Positions 1 through 7,370 of a stretch of 64,000 nucleotides of DNA are shown in pieces. The DNA is taken from contig JAJRSA010000037.1 of NCBI GenBank assembly GCA_024279035.1, positions 1 through 64,000 of the forward strand, read 5' to 3'. The first letter of the stretch is position 1; each line of letters begins with the position of its first letter. The stretch comes from Alphaproteobacteria bacterium (GTDB lineage: Bacteria; Pseudomonadota; Alphaproteobacteria; Micavibrionales; Micavibrionaceae). The position numbers and the translations under genes were made by a program. The notes below the pieces were generated by a model that searched no databases, was not told the DNA's origin, and saw nothing but the letters and a program-made list of their open reading frames with translations.

Positions 1-138
1 CGTTGAAAGATCTTTTGCATGGCTAGAAAAATGCCGAAGACTTTGGAAAAATTGCGAAAGAAAACTTAATACATCTTTGCAAATGGTAACACTTGCTTTC
101 GCTGTGTTAATACTAAAAAGATTTTAAACAGGTTCTTA
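1..138 (+). mobile_element. Right end of an IS5-family insertion sequence, cut by the window edge
   Basis: The first 127 bases encode the C-terminus of an IS5-type transposase. Just after its stop codon, bases 121-135, read on the other strand, give GAACCTGTTTAAAAT. This is very like the terminal inverted repeat of many IS427/IS1031-type elements of the IS5 family. The TTA at 136-138 would fit the short target duplication of this group. The left end lies outside the window, so the element cannot be measured. Confidence 0.7.
2..127 (+). CDS. IS5-family transposase, C-terminal fragment (5' end outside window)
   Basis: The reading frame enters open from base 2 and stops with TAA at 125-127. The 41 visible residues begin VERSFAWLEKCRRLWKNCER, the hallmark end of DDE transposases of the IS5 family, where the glutamate of the VER[ST]FAW motif is the last catalytic acidic residue. 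It would catalyse cut-and-paste transposition of its own element. Whether the full gene is intact cannot be judged because the rest lies upstream of the window. Confidence 0.85.
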   Translation, partial: VERSFAWLEKCRRLWKNCERKLNTSLQMVTLAFAVLILKRF

Positions 139-321
139 GGGTCATTGTGGGTACATCCATTGGGGAGCATATTGCTTGTACCCCTAAAATATACCCACAA
201 TTTTTCTGGTTGTAAACGAATAAAGATGAATAGAAAAAACCATAAGTGGAATTTAGACCTTTGATTTGCAATGGTCTTGCGGTTAATGATGAATGATAAC
301 GAATGTGGATAAAAGGATAAA
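139..321 (-). other. Gap between IS end and tRNA-Val; possible remnant of a tRNA-integrated element
   Basis: No intact gene is seen. Read away from the tRNA 3' end (minus strand) the stretch carries two spaced GGGTA-type motifs near 149-200, including an inverted pair TGTGGGTA/TACCCACA. An ATG-led frame then begins (M-D-V-P-T-M-T-L) and runs straight into the IS end. Phage-type tyrosine integrases of the P4 family often lie just behind a tRNA 3' end with similar G-rich leaders. The idea that this is an integrase start knocked out by the IS is inference only. Confidence 0.3.
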
Positions 322-396
322 TGGTGGGCGCGGTAGGGATTGAACCTACGACCCCCTCGATGTCACCGAGGTGCTCTCCCACTGAGCTACGCGCCC
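322..396 (-). tRNA. tRNA-Val (anticodon GAC)
   Basis: The minus strand folds as a cloverleaf. The acceptor arm is GGGCGCG paired with CGCGCCC, the D arm contains GCTCAGTGGGAGAGC, and the anticodon stem is CCTCG/CGAGG with loop GTGACAT. The T arm contains GTTCAATCC. The loop places GAC at positions 34-36, giving valine. The terminal CCA is encoded (322-324). It is a single tRNA, with no partner in this window. Confidence 0.96.
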
Positions 397-510
397 TCTT
401 GAAAAAATAAAGATCTGGACGATAACCTTGTGGGAGGAACGGAGGTGGGGGTGTTCCAAGGTCATGCCCAGATCACTGTCTAAACAGTGTAGATATCACT
501 ATCTGTAAAT

Positions 511-876
511 TTAGGTCTTTTCAAGCAATTTATCGATTTTTTCCAACACTTCATTCATGTGGAATGGTTTGGGAATGATAGGGGAGCGGTGAATTTCTGG
601 TTTTGTAGAGGAGGATTCTACCCCTGAAAATCCTGTGATATAGAGCACTCTGAGCGTGGGATAGAGCGCCAGAGCTTTTTGTGTGAGCTCAATCCCATCC
701 ATATTGGGCATGACGATATCTGTGAGGAGGAGAGAAAAAGACCGTGTTTCTAAAGCCTCAAGCGCTTGTGCGCCATCCTCACAGGCCACAACCTCATAGC
801 CTGCTTTGCGTAGCATTAGAGTAAGAAAAGTGCGCGTAGAGGGCTCGTCCTCGGCGACTAAGATAGAGTGTGTCAT
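511..876 (-). CDS. cpdR: CpdR-like single-domain response regulator
   Basis: A stand-alone receiver domain of 121 residues with no output domain. The start is placed at the ATG giving M-T-H-S-I-L-V-A-E-D-E-P. Longer in-frame starts up to 924 only add an unconserved tail. Visible hallmarks are the acidic pocket AEDEP, the phosphoacceptor aspartate in LLTDIVMPNMDGIEL, the conserved Thr in YITGF and the Lys in IPKPFH. The LLTDIVMP...MDGIEL and ITGF...KPFH signature matches alphaproteobacterial CpdR. That protein, when unphosphorylated, localises ClpXP to the pole for CtrA and PdeA proteolysis and is controlled by the CckA-ChpT relay. The partners are not in the window, so the assignment rests on sequence alone. 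Confidence 0.75.
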   Translation of the reverse strand: MTHSILVAEDEPSTRTFLTLMLRKAGYEVVACEDGAQALEALETRSFSLLLTDIVMPNMDGIELTQKALALYPTLRVLYITGFSGVESSSTKPEIHRSPIIPKPFHMNEVLEKIDKLLEKT

Positions 877-1022
877 ATTATTCATGTTCGGATATAATGT
901 GAAGACAAATACAGTCGTTTGCAATAAGAATATTGTAAACTTCGTTCAAAAACCACGCAGTCTTCGGGCAAAGCCCGCGTCGCGGTCGCTCGTTGTAATA
1001 TTAAGAAAGGTCAAAGAAATTT

Positions 1023-2321
1023 ATGCGCAAATATATACTCATATACAGTTTTTTATCTCTTTTTTTGCCACTCAATGTGAGTGGCGCTTTGGCGCAAGGC
1101 ATGAGTCCAAAATGTAGGCTTGTGCCTGAAAAGATTGTGACGTTAGGTGTGCCCGTGTTTGGAGGGTCTTTAAAATGGAAGAGGGTGCTTCTCCAAACAG
1201 AGGAAAATCTTGGGCAAACGCATCTTTTAAAGCTTGTGAAGAAAGAGGATGGGTTTTTGGTGCTTGGAGAGCATATCTCTAATCAGAGTGGGCAAAGGTC
1301 TTTACAAATTATCCCGATGGATTTTAATGGAAAGTTTTCAGACGCTTCTCTTAAAAACATAAAAATATCAGGACGTGTTGTGGATGTACTTGCGCATAAA
1401 GATCAATTTATTGTTTTGCTGGAAAAAGAGGCAGAGAAACACGCAGAAATTCGGATTTACACCCATAAAGGGCAATTGGTGCGGAGCAAAACATTTAAGA
1501 CAAAGCTCCATATTATCCATCCAGGGGCGATTGCGGTGGGACAAGAGGGGGCAGTATATCTTGCAACACAATATGAACATAAGAAACAAATCTCAGAGCG
1601 CCATTCGGTTGTTTATAAGCTTAATACAAAATTGGGTGAGACATGGAAGCGCTCTTTCTTGCCGAGCACTCCCACTAAGATTCATGCGCTCCATTTGCGT
1701 AAAGGCGGAGGCTTTTTGGTGGCAGGGGAAATTGCGGTGTCTGGCGGACAAAACAGGCAACGCATGGGCGGATGGTTGATGGCGTTGAGTGATTTTGGAG
1801 GCATGGAGTGGCAACGTGCCTATCCAAGGGGGCATAATGCCTCTCTCTCATTTGTGCATGAGACACCGCAGGGCCATATTTTTACAGCAGGCATGGCCTC
1901 GCCTCTGAAGGACAATGGAGACAATCAAGACTCGGCCGCGTGGATCATGACAAACTACGCAAACTCTAACCCCATTTGGCAGCGCTATTTTAAGGGCAGT
2001 TATGCGTATAAAACAGTGGATGTTGAGATGAGCGACAACAATCAAGCCACTCTTGTGATGCAAGGAATTCCAACTCAAAAAGGAGGCGTGAGTCATGTGC
2101 GTGTCATTGATCTCTCGCAATTGGGAGAGATTGTAACGGATAGAGCCTATCTTGAAGGCAGTGGTGTAGAAGGGAGAGGCATTATATCTTTTGAGGATAA
2201 AGGGTTGGGGCGTTATCTTATAGGCGCTACCGAAATGCCCTCTACCCAAGAGGAGGGACGTGTGCTAGATGGATGGATAGCAAGTATCAATCACGCAAGA
2301 AAGATCTCTCAATGTCAGTAA
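1023..2321 (+). CDS. Secreted protein of unknown function, beta-propeller-like repeats
   Basis: The product has 432 residues. The N-terminus is a clear Sec signal peptide: MRKY, a hydrophobic run ILIYSFLSLFLPL, and a likely cleavage after ALA near residue 24. The mature part is rich in short beta-strand units, each with a glycine-containing turn and aromatic end (for example GGGFLVAGE, GHIFTAGM, GRYLIGATE). This suggests a beta-propeller of the SBBP or PQQ-like type, inferred from pattern only. It ends with a Cys close to the C-terminus. The last 10 bases overlap the chosen start of rluD, so the two are probably co-transcribed. I do not recognise a specific family. Confidence 0.7.
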   Translation: MRKYILIYSFLSLFLPLNVSGALAQGMSPKCRLVPEKIVTLGVPVFGGSLKWKRVLLQTEENLGQTHLLKLVKKEDGFLVLGEHISNQSGQRSLQIIPMDFNGKFSDASLKNIKISGRVVDVLAHKDQFIVLLEKEAEKHAEIRIYTHKGQLVRSKTFKTKLHIIHPGAIAVGQEGAVYLATQYEHKKQISERHSVVYKLNTKLGETWKRSFLPSTPTKIHALHLRKGGGFLVAGEIAVSGGQNRQRMGGWLMALSDFGGMEWQRAYPRGHNASLSFVHETPQGHIFTAGMASPLKDNGDNQDSAAWIMTNYANSNPIWQRYFKGSYAYKTVDVEMSDNNQATLVMQGIPTQKGGVSHVRVIDLSQLGEIVTDRAYLEGSGVEGRGIISFEDKGLGRYLIGATEMPSTQEEGRVLDGWIASINHARKISQCQ

Positions 2322-3292
2322 GAACAGAACAAATTATAAAGATTCCCACAGAGTTGAAGGGCACGCGCCTTGATAAGGCGTTGGCCACATTGTGTCCAGA
2401 TGTGTCACGCTCTCGGATCAAAGCGCTTATGTCTGGAGGATTTGTTTTTATTGGAGACCGCGCCTTTGATGATGCGTCTTATACGGTTTTGGGCGGTGAA
2501 CAGTTTAAAGTGTTCTTTCCCCCTGCCGTTGATGATACGCCTCGTCCTGAAAATATTCCTCTGACAATTATATATGAAGATGATCAATTATTAGTCATTG
2601 ATAAGCCTGCAGGCTTGGTCGTGCATCCAGGGGCAGGACATCAGACAGGGACATTGGTGAATGCTCTTCTCTATTATTGCAAAGACAGTTTGTCGGGCAT
2701 TGGAGGCGTCAAGCGCCCTGGGATTGTGCATCGCCTTGATCAAGATACAAGCGGATTGATGATGGTGGCAAAAACCGATATTGCACACCGTTCATTGTCA
2801 GAGCAATTGGCAGACAGAACTCTTAAAAGAACGTATCATGCCCTTGTTTTGGGCGTGCCTGTTCCTCGTGCAGGGATCATTGATAAGCCGTTAGGACGTC
2901 ACCCCAAACAACGTATTAAGCAAGCCGTTCTTTTGAACGGTGGGCGAGAGGCCCAAACTCGCTATAAAGTGCTCGAAATTTTTAAGGAGGAGTTCTCTCT
3001 TGTAGAATGTCGTTTGCAAACAGGGCGGACCCACCAGATCCGCGTGCACCTCCAAGATAGAGGCCATGCTGTGCTCGGAGATCCTTTGTATGGCGCTCAA
3101 CGCACCGCCTTTTACGCGGCTTTTAAACGCGGAGGATATGAGGTTGAAACCGCGAAATATATAGAAGACACCCTAAAACGCCAAATCCTTCATGCTGTGG
3201 AGCTGTCCTTCATTCACCCTGTCACAGACGAAGAAATGAGTTTTCATTCTTCGATGGCAAGCGATATTCAAGATATTGTGGATCTTTTATAA
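2312..3292 (+). CDS. rluD: 23S rRNA pseudouridine synthase, RluA/RluD family
   Basis: The product has 326 residues from the ATG at 2312. An ATG at 2273 also opens the frame but would overlap the upstream gene by 49 bases and adds a charged tail unlike the family. An S4 RNA-binding domain lies at about residues 10-70 (GTRLDKALA...SRSRIKALMSGG). The catalytic domain follows with the motif GIVHRLDQDTSGLM, whose aspartate (about residue 143) is the catalytic nucleophile. Later motifs are LKRTYHALV and the RTHQIRVHL block. RluD converts uridines in helix 69 of 23S rRNA. It could instead be RluC-like, but the S4 domain and length fit RluD. Confidence 0.9.
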   Translation: MSVRTEQIIKIPTELKGTRLDKALATLCPDVSRSRIKALMSGGFVFIGDRAFDDASYTVLGGEQFKVFFPPAVDDTPRPENIPLTIIYEDDQLLVIDKPAGLVVHPGAGHQTGTLVNALLYYCKDSLSGIGGVKRPGIVHRLDQDTSGLMMVAKTDIAHRSLSEQLADRTLKRTYHALVLGVPVPRAGIIDKPLGRHPKQRIKQAVLLNGGREAQTRYKVLEIFKEEFSLVECRLQTGRTHQIRVHLQDRGHAVLGDPLYGAQRTAFYAAFKRGGYEVETAKYIEDTLKRQILHAVELSFIHPVTDEEMSFHSSMASDIQDIVDLL

Positions 3293-3488
3293 ATCATTGA
3301 AAATAAGCATTAAAATAAAACCTCTTGTATTTACATAAAATTTTAGGTAAATTAAGTATATAAGGTTTTTTTAAAATACCCGTTTTCAAAAAGTCTAATA
3401 AAAGATAAAAGTTTAATGTGAGGAAAAGTTTAATAGTTTTAATATAGTATATTTTTTTAAGTTCCATTCTAGTACCCATAACTTCATA
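3293..3488. other. AT-rich gap after rluD
   Basis: About 200 bases of very AT-rich sequence with long T and A runs and no convincing gene. Short open frames on the minus strand have no ribosome binding site and no recognisable composition. The stretch ends at a strong terminator, so it may simply be the untranslated tail of the rluD transcript. Confidence 0.5.
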
Positions 3489-3524
3489 CCGTCCTAAAGC
3501 TCCCAGCTTTAGGCGGTTTTTTTT
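3489..3524 (+). terminator. Rho-independent terminator downstream of rluD
   Basis: The stem CCTAAAGC pairs with GCTTTAGG around the loop TCCCA, extended by CCG/CGG outside, and is followed directly by eight T. It lies about 200 bases after the rluD stop and would end the plus-strand transcript. Confidence 0.85.
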
Positions 3525-3658
3525 GACTTTTGAGAACATAATCTTGCACGCCCTCTCAAAACTTCATAGAACCAGACTCGCTTCGTAACTAGGATAAAGA
3601 AGATTATTCCTGCATAATCGTTGTACAGGAGGAATTTTTCCTGCCTCTTTTTTTATGT

Positions 3659-3726
3659 ACCACAGATGGACACAGATACACACGGATTATTCTTCTTGGG
3701 ATCAAAATCCGAGTGTATCTGTGGTA
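3659..3726. repeat. Dispersed repeat, inverted pair of the ACCACAGATGGACACAGAT type
   Basis: Bases 3659-3697 form a 39-base unit that recurs with only a few mismatches at 10487-10525. A shortened inverted copy sits at 3706-3726 (AATCCGAGTGTATCTGTGGTA), so the pair could form a hairpin. The unit itself is built from a short tandem motif, (A/G)GAT(N)2ACAC. No gene is supported here, although a frame of 79 codons crosses it. Confidence 0.75.
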
Positions 3727-3946
3727 AAAAGAGAGATTTTCTTGATTTTTATCCCTCATACCTCTCTGTTATTGTTTGTTTTTTTATAGTTATTCAGTTC
3801 GTTCCTCAATTTTTAGAGCATGGGGGGGCTAGAAGATATAATAAACGGTTTTCCTTCTGATTTAATTTGGGATGTGTCTTTTTATAGAGAGCCATGACCC
3901 TATAGTAGGATATTATTCCTACAATGTCAAGCTTATAGTTATTTTT
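3727..3946. other. Repeat-flanked intergenic stretch, no gene seen
   Basis: The sequence is T-rich with no coding signal on either strand: no ribosome binding site, no recognisable product. It separates two repeat units and leads into the palindromic element at 3947. Confidence 0.4.
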
Positions 3947-4073
3947 ATTAAGAATAAGACACACCCTACACCCCGTCATCCTGAACTTGTTTCAGGATCT
4001 GGTGAATATATGCATGAGATCCTGAAACAAGTTCAGGGTGACGGGGGAAAAAATAATGTGTCTTATTCTTAAT
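3947..4073. repeat. Composite palindromic element, copy 1 (core type A)
   Basis: The outer ends are perfect inverted repeats: ATTAAGAATAAGACAC at 3947-3962 and its complement at 4058-4073. Inside lies a second palindrome built from CCTGAACTTGTTTCAGGATC and its complement, the REP-like sequence widespread in Alphaproteobacteria. It sits between the convergent rluD and rpsI transcription units. Copies with related outer ends are at 7180-7343 and 32433-32591. Confidence 0.85.
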
Positions 4074-4097
4074 GAAAAGGGCTATAATTTTTGCCAA

Positions 4098-4130
4098 CAA
4101 AAAACCCAGCCTCAATAGGAGCTGGGTTTG
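4098..4130 (-). terminator. Rho-independent terminator of the rplM-rpsI operon
   Basis: On the minus strand, AACCCAGC and GCTGGGTT form an 8-bp stem around a ten-base loop, followed by a run of T. It is 28 bases beyond the rpsI stop codon. Confidence 0.9.
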
Positions 4131-4158
4131 CATGTGTAATAGTAAAAGTAATGTAGGT

Positions 4159-4746
4159 TTAACGTTTCGCCCACTGCTTCATACGACGGGCTTTGTGCAA
4201 GCCGATTTTCTTACGCTCAACCATACGGGCATCTCGTGTCAACATGCCTGCTTTTTTCAAAGCGGGGCGCAATGTTGGTTCAAAATTTTCAAGAGCACGG
4301 GAAATCCCATGACGCACAGCGCCTGCTTGACCTGATAGCCCTCCACCTTTCACCGTACAGATGATATCAAACTGTCCATCACGAGCTGTTACCAAAAAAG
4401 GTTGGTTAATCACCAAAAGGTGTGTTTTACGTCCAAAATACTGATCTTGGGGTTTGCCGTTCACAGTAATCTTACCTGATCCAAGCTTGGCCCAGACACG
4501 CGCGACAGACTCTTTACGGCGTCCCGTCCCATAAGAGCGTCCAAGAGAATCCTTTTGAGGCTCTTTTGTAATAGGCGCAGGGGCGGTTACAGCTTCAGTC
4601 TTTGTTTCGGCCTTCGCTTCTTCTGGTACAGTTGTCGCAGAGACCTTAGTCTCTGTAGACTCTGTGGCTGTTCCTAAATCTTTTAAGTCAGTGACTGTTT
4701 CAGTTTTTGTCTCTGTCTTTGTGTCTTTTGTATCTTTCGTCGCCAT
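4159..4746 (-). CDS. rpsI: 30S ribosomal protein S9 with a low-complexity N-terminal extension
   Basis: The product has 195 residues. The C-terminal 130 are S9: [14 protein letters not shown], then [37 protein letters not shown] and the basic tail QWAKR that reaches toward the ribosomal P site. The first 60 or so residues are a Thr/Lys/Glu-rich segment (repeated TKDTK and TETKTE units) absent from ordinary S9, which is about 130 residues. The ATG at 4744-4746 is only 2 bases from the rplM stop, and no internal Met precedes the S9 core, so the extension looks translated. It forms an operon with rplM, the usual arrangement. Confidence 0.96.
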   Translation of the reverse strand: MATKDTKDTKTETKTETVTDLKDLGTATESTETKVSATTVPEEAKAETKTEAVTAPAPITKEPQKDSLGRSYGTGRRKESVARVWAKLGSGKITVNGKPQDQYFGRKTHLLVINQPFLVTARDGQFDIICTVKGGGLSGQAGAVRHGISRALENFEPTLRPALKKAGMLTRDARMVERKKIGLHKARRMKQWAKR

Positions 4747-4748
4747 GA

Positions 4749-5210
4749 TTAGCCTCTCTTATTCTTTTCGTTCATACTTGCAATATCAAGCACTTCAGGT
4801 TTCTGTGCTTCATGAGGATGCTCTGCTCCTGCATACGCTTTCATATTTTTCAAGACTTCTCGTCCAAGAGGCCCACGGGGTAACATACGCTCCACAGCCT
4901 TCTCAAGTACACGCTCTGGAAAACGTCCGTCCAAGATTTCACCCTTGGATTTGCTTTTAATCCCTCCAGGATACCCTGTATGCCAGTAAAACTGATCCTG
5001 CGCGCGTTTTTTTCCTGTCAAACGCACTTTATCGGCGTTAATCACCACAATATGATCGCCACAATCCATATGGGGCGTGAACATTGGTTTATGTTTTCCA
5101 CGTACACGGATCGCAATTTGGCTTGCTAAACGCCCAAGCGCAATCCCTTCCGCATCTACGAGATACCATTTCTTCTCAATCTCGCTTGGTTTGGCTGAAT
5201 ATGTTTTCAT
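4749..5210 (-). CDS. rplM: 50S ribosomal protein L13
   Basis: The product has 153 residues. It shows the L13 motifs [31 protein letters not shown], the YWHTGYPGG loop and [12 protein letters not shown]. It is one of the early-assembling large-subunit proteins and binds domain II/VI of 23S rRNA. The start is preceded by AGAGGA with normal spacing. It is the first gene of the rplM-rpsI operon, with a promoter candidate just upstream. Confidence 0.97.
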   Translation of the reverse strand: MKTYSAKPSEIEKKWYLVDAEGIALGRLASQIAIRVRGKHKPMFTPHMDCGDHIVVINADKVRLTGKKRAQDQFYWHTGYPGGIKSKSKGEILDGRFPERVLEKAVERMLPRGPLGREVLKNMKAYAGAEHPHEAQKPEVLDIASMNEKNKRG

Positions 5211-5241
5211 GTTTTCCTCTTCTCAATAGTAAGACAGGAGG

Positions 5242-5272
5242 GTTATGGCGTATTTAGATACAGCTTGTCAAT
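5242..5272 (-). promoter_or_regulatory. Candidate promoter of rplM-rpsI
   Basis: On the minus strand a perfect TTGACA (5272-5267) is followed after 18-19 bases by CCATAAC, a loose -10 element. It lies about 35-60 bases before the rplM start. The spacing is on the long side, so the call is tentative. Confidence 0.5.
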
Positions 5273-5354
5273 CTATTTTTCGTGAAAAGAGGTTGAAATA
5301 ATGAATATATATCAATGGGGTTATAGATGGGGTGCTATAGTACCTTTGTTATAG

Positions 5355-5543
5355 GGTCCCCTCAGGAGCGATGCCTTTTTCCACTACAGTAATTTAAATG
5401 ACTATATAAAACGGATTGAAGATACAACGGAAAGCGTTCTCATTTCTTCCAAAGAGACAAATAGACCTGCAGGAGATGTCGCAGACCAAATGGCAGAAGG
5501 TATTTTCTTGGGAGACAACAGACAGGTGTATGTGAGCTCCTAA
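5355..5543 (+). pseudogene. Coding-like fragment without a start codon
   Basis: A frame of 62 codons is open from 5355 to the TAA at 5541-5543 and reads like protein: SDAFFHYSNLNDYIKRIEDT, followed by a stretch containing RPAGDVADQMAEGIF. There is no ATG or well-placed GTG/TTG and no ribosome binding site; a stop codon lies immediately upstream. I take it as the decayed C-terminal end of a gene. It is the only content of the gap between rplM and the HTH gene and overlaps the latter's stop by four bases. The family is unknown. Confidence 0.35.
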
Positions 5544-6178
5544 ACAACAGGATCCTTAGCCGCATCCCAATGCGCTAGAAATTGTTGACGGTAGCATTCA
5601 GCAATTTCTGCATTCTCGATAATCACCACTTTTTTGGGCGGGCCCCAGAGAAAAATGGCGTATTTATCTCCATAGATATAATAAGGTGTTTGGCTGAAAA
5701 AAGCCTTGGGGACCCAGCGATAATGTTCGATTGGTTCAATAAAATTCATATCCCCTTCACAGGAGAGAATTTGGGTTGGTACGCCGTGTTTGAGACGTTT
5801 TTTAATCTCATCTAACACACGTTGCCCTGCAAAGTTTTTATATTTTTTTTCGGCGACACCAGAGATCATCAAAGGCTCTTTTGTCTTTTTGAGTGTCTCA
5901 AAAATATCGTAGCACAAACGGAGAAGGCTATCTTCTCCCTCCAGAATTTGGGTCTTGAGTGTAGAGCTTTTGAGTTTCACACCTGGGCCTTCGGTAAAGG
6001 TGACCCCCGCTTTTTCCAAAGCGCGTTGGATGGACTCTATGGTGTCTACTTTTGGATTAGCAATGCGACGCTCTAGTGTATTGATCAAAGGTTTTGAAAG
6101 GCCGGATTCCTTGGCGAGTTTCTCCTGTGTCCAATCCAGAAGGGCGCGCGCCGCCTTAATTTGTTCAATCGAGATCAT
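5540..6178 (-). CDS. XRE-type HTH regulator with TrmB/PLD-like C-terminal domain (paralogue 1)
   Basis: The product has 212 residues. Residues 1-65 are a Cro/cI helix-turn-helix (IKAARALLDWTQEKLAKESG..SKPLINTLERR). The remaining 145 residues form one domain with the block YRWVPKAFFSQTPYYIYGDK, then VVIIENAEIAECYRQQF and a final W. This resembles the PLD-like effector domain of TrmB-type regulators, an inference from pattern. A paralogue with the same architecture lies at 9486-10169. The gene is divergent from a periplasmic binding protein at 6324, so control of that gene and of itself is plausible. No ligand can be named. Confidence 0.8.
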   Translation of the reverse strand: MISIEQIKAARALLDWTQEKLAKESGLSKPLINTLERRIANPKVDTIESIQRALEKAGVTFTEGPGVKLKSSTLKTQILEGEDSLLRLCYDIFETLKKTKEPLMISGVAEKKYKNFAGQRVLDEIKKRLKHGVPTQILSCEGDMNFIEPIEHYRWVPKAFFSQTPYYIYGDKYAIFLWGPPKKVVIIENAEIAECYRQQFLAHWDAAKDPVV

Positions 6179-6200
6179 CTCTCTTTTATATCATGGAAAA

Positions 6201-6209
6201 TCTTAACAC
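6201..6209 (-). promoter_or_regulatory. TCTTAACAC motif upstream of HTH paralogue 1
   Basis: The nine bases TCTTAACAC lie 22 bases before this start codon and recur 26 bases before the start of the paralogue at 10169. On the coding strand it reads GTGTTAAGA and could be a shared -10 region or an operator for autoregulation. Two occurrences only, so weak. Confidence 0.35.
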
Positions 6210-6243
6210 TTACGAAAAAAACGTAATAAAATATGCAAAAAAC

Positions 6244-6272
6244 TTGACATAGAATTATAAATATGTTTTATT
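6244..6272 (+). promoter_or_regulatory. Candidate promoter of the periplasmic binding protein gene
   Basis: A perfect TTGACA at 6244-6249 is followed after 17 bases by TTTATT at 6267-6272. The region is very AT-rich with imperfect dyad symmetry. It is in the divergent intergenic region shared with the HTH gene. Confidence 0.45.
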
Positions 6273-6323
6273 AATTATAAATTATGTTATAAGCATATTA
6301 TTAAGGAAATGAAGGAGAGAGAA

Positions 6324-7169
6324 ATGTCACTAAGAATGAAAACAATTACGATTGGAATATGTGCTCTGTTTTTAGTCATAGGAAGTGGTTTTTATGCACA
6401 AACTGAAACGCATGCAAAACCACAAAAAGAGTCCGTGTATGAGCGTGTTATTAGAACAGGGAAACTCCGCTGTGGCTATTTTATAGAATCCCCCTTTACG
6501 ATGAAGGATGAAAATACGGGTGAATTTTCTGGTTTGTCTGTGGATCTCGCTAAAATGCTGGCAAAAAACCTCAACCTTGAATTGGAATGGACAGAGGAGA
6601 TAAGCTTTGCAACTTTCCCACAAGATTTAAAGAATAAGAGATATGATATGGTCTGTGGGAGTGTTTTTGTTATCTCTGAGCGTGGAAAATTTATGGATTA
6701 TACAAACCCTTATGCATTTGTCTCTGTCCTTGGCTATGTCCGCCCTGAGACGATACAGTTTGATAAAGATTTTGATACGGTGAACTGGGACAATGTTAAA
6801 ATTGCAGGGCTTGACGGAGAAGCGGCGAGCATCGTTGCAAAAAAACTCCTTCCCCAAGCGAAGATGGAAATTTTGTCGCAGTTGTCTAGTATCTCGGAAA
6901 TGTTGATGCTGGTCTCTACAGGGAAGGCCGATATTGGCTTTGTGTTGCCCTCTGTGTTTGAGAATTTCAACGCGCATAATCCTAATAAATTGAGGCAAGC
7001 AGGTCTTGATCGTCCGCTCTATAAATATGCGATGAGCTTTGGGGTCGCCCGAGGACAAGAAGAGTTTAAGTCCATGATGAATAATGCGCTTCTTCAAGTC
7101 TCAACCTCAGGAGAGTTGAACACATTATTCAAAAAGTATGATCCCAACGGATATTTTGAACAGCCTTAA
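6324..7169 (+). CDS. Periplasmic amino-acid-type solute-binding protein (SBP_bac_3), orphan
   Basis: The product has 281 residues from the ATG at 6324, which has AAGGAGAG at ideal spacing; the ATG at 6309 is too close to its AAGGA. There is a signal peptide (hydrophobic TIGICALFLVIGSGFYA). The mature part opens with the family pattern VIRTGKLRCGYFIESPFTMKD, then GLSVDLAKMLAKNL and YDMVCGSVFVISERGKFMDY, ending in ELNTLFKKYDPNGYF. Such proteins bind amino acids or opines for ABC importers or sensor proteins. No permease or ATPase is adjacent, so the partner is elsewhere or the protein serves in sensing. It is divergent from an HTH regulator. Confidence 0.85.
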   Translation: MSLRMKTITIGICALFLVIGSGFYAQTETHAKPQKESVYERVIRTGKLRCGYFIESPFTMKDENTGEFSGLSVDLAKMLAKNLNLELEWTEEISFATFPQDLKNKRYDMVCGSVFVISERGKFMDYTNPYAFVSVLGYVRPETIQFDKDFDTVNWDNVKIAGLDGEAASIVAKKLLPQAKMEILSQLSSISEMLMLVSTGKADIGFVLPSVFENFNAHNPNKLRQAGLDRPLYKYAMSFGVARGQEEFKSMMNNALLQVSTSGELNTLFKKYDPNGYFEQP

Positions 7170-7179
7170 GTCATTTGCA

Positions 7180-7343
7180 ATCAGAATAAGGCATCTTTCC
7201 ATCCTACTGTCATACCCGCGAAGGCGGGTATCCGGTCTATTTATAAAGACAGTAGCACTGCGACTGACAAACCAGATCCCCGACGTTTAAGACATGCGTC
7301 GCATGTCCTCGGGGATGACAATCTAGATCGTTTTATTTTTAAT
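7180..7343. repeat. Composite palindromic element, copy 2 (core type B, degenerate ends)
   Basis: The left end ATCAGAATAAGGCA and right end TTTTATTTTTAATG are degenerate versions of the outer ends of copies 1 and 3. The core is an inverted repeat of the kind GTCATACCCGCGAAGGCGGG ... CCTCGGGGATGACA, with a second small palindrome GACATGCGTCGCATGTC. This core matches that of copy 3. It lies between the binding-protein gene and ctlX. Confidence 0.75.
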
Positions 7344-7370
7344 GAGAAAGACGCTAACTCTATGCAAGGA

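Noticed and set aside
113-382. 89-codon minus-strand frame reading out of tRNA-Val
   Set aside because: It begins inside the tRNA and ends in the IS; composition is not that of a protein. Only the short possible integrase start is kept as a hypothesis.
3621-3860. 79-codon frame in the gap after rluD
   Set aside because: It crosses the inverted dispersed repeat, has no conserved features and no clear ribosome site placement for a real product.
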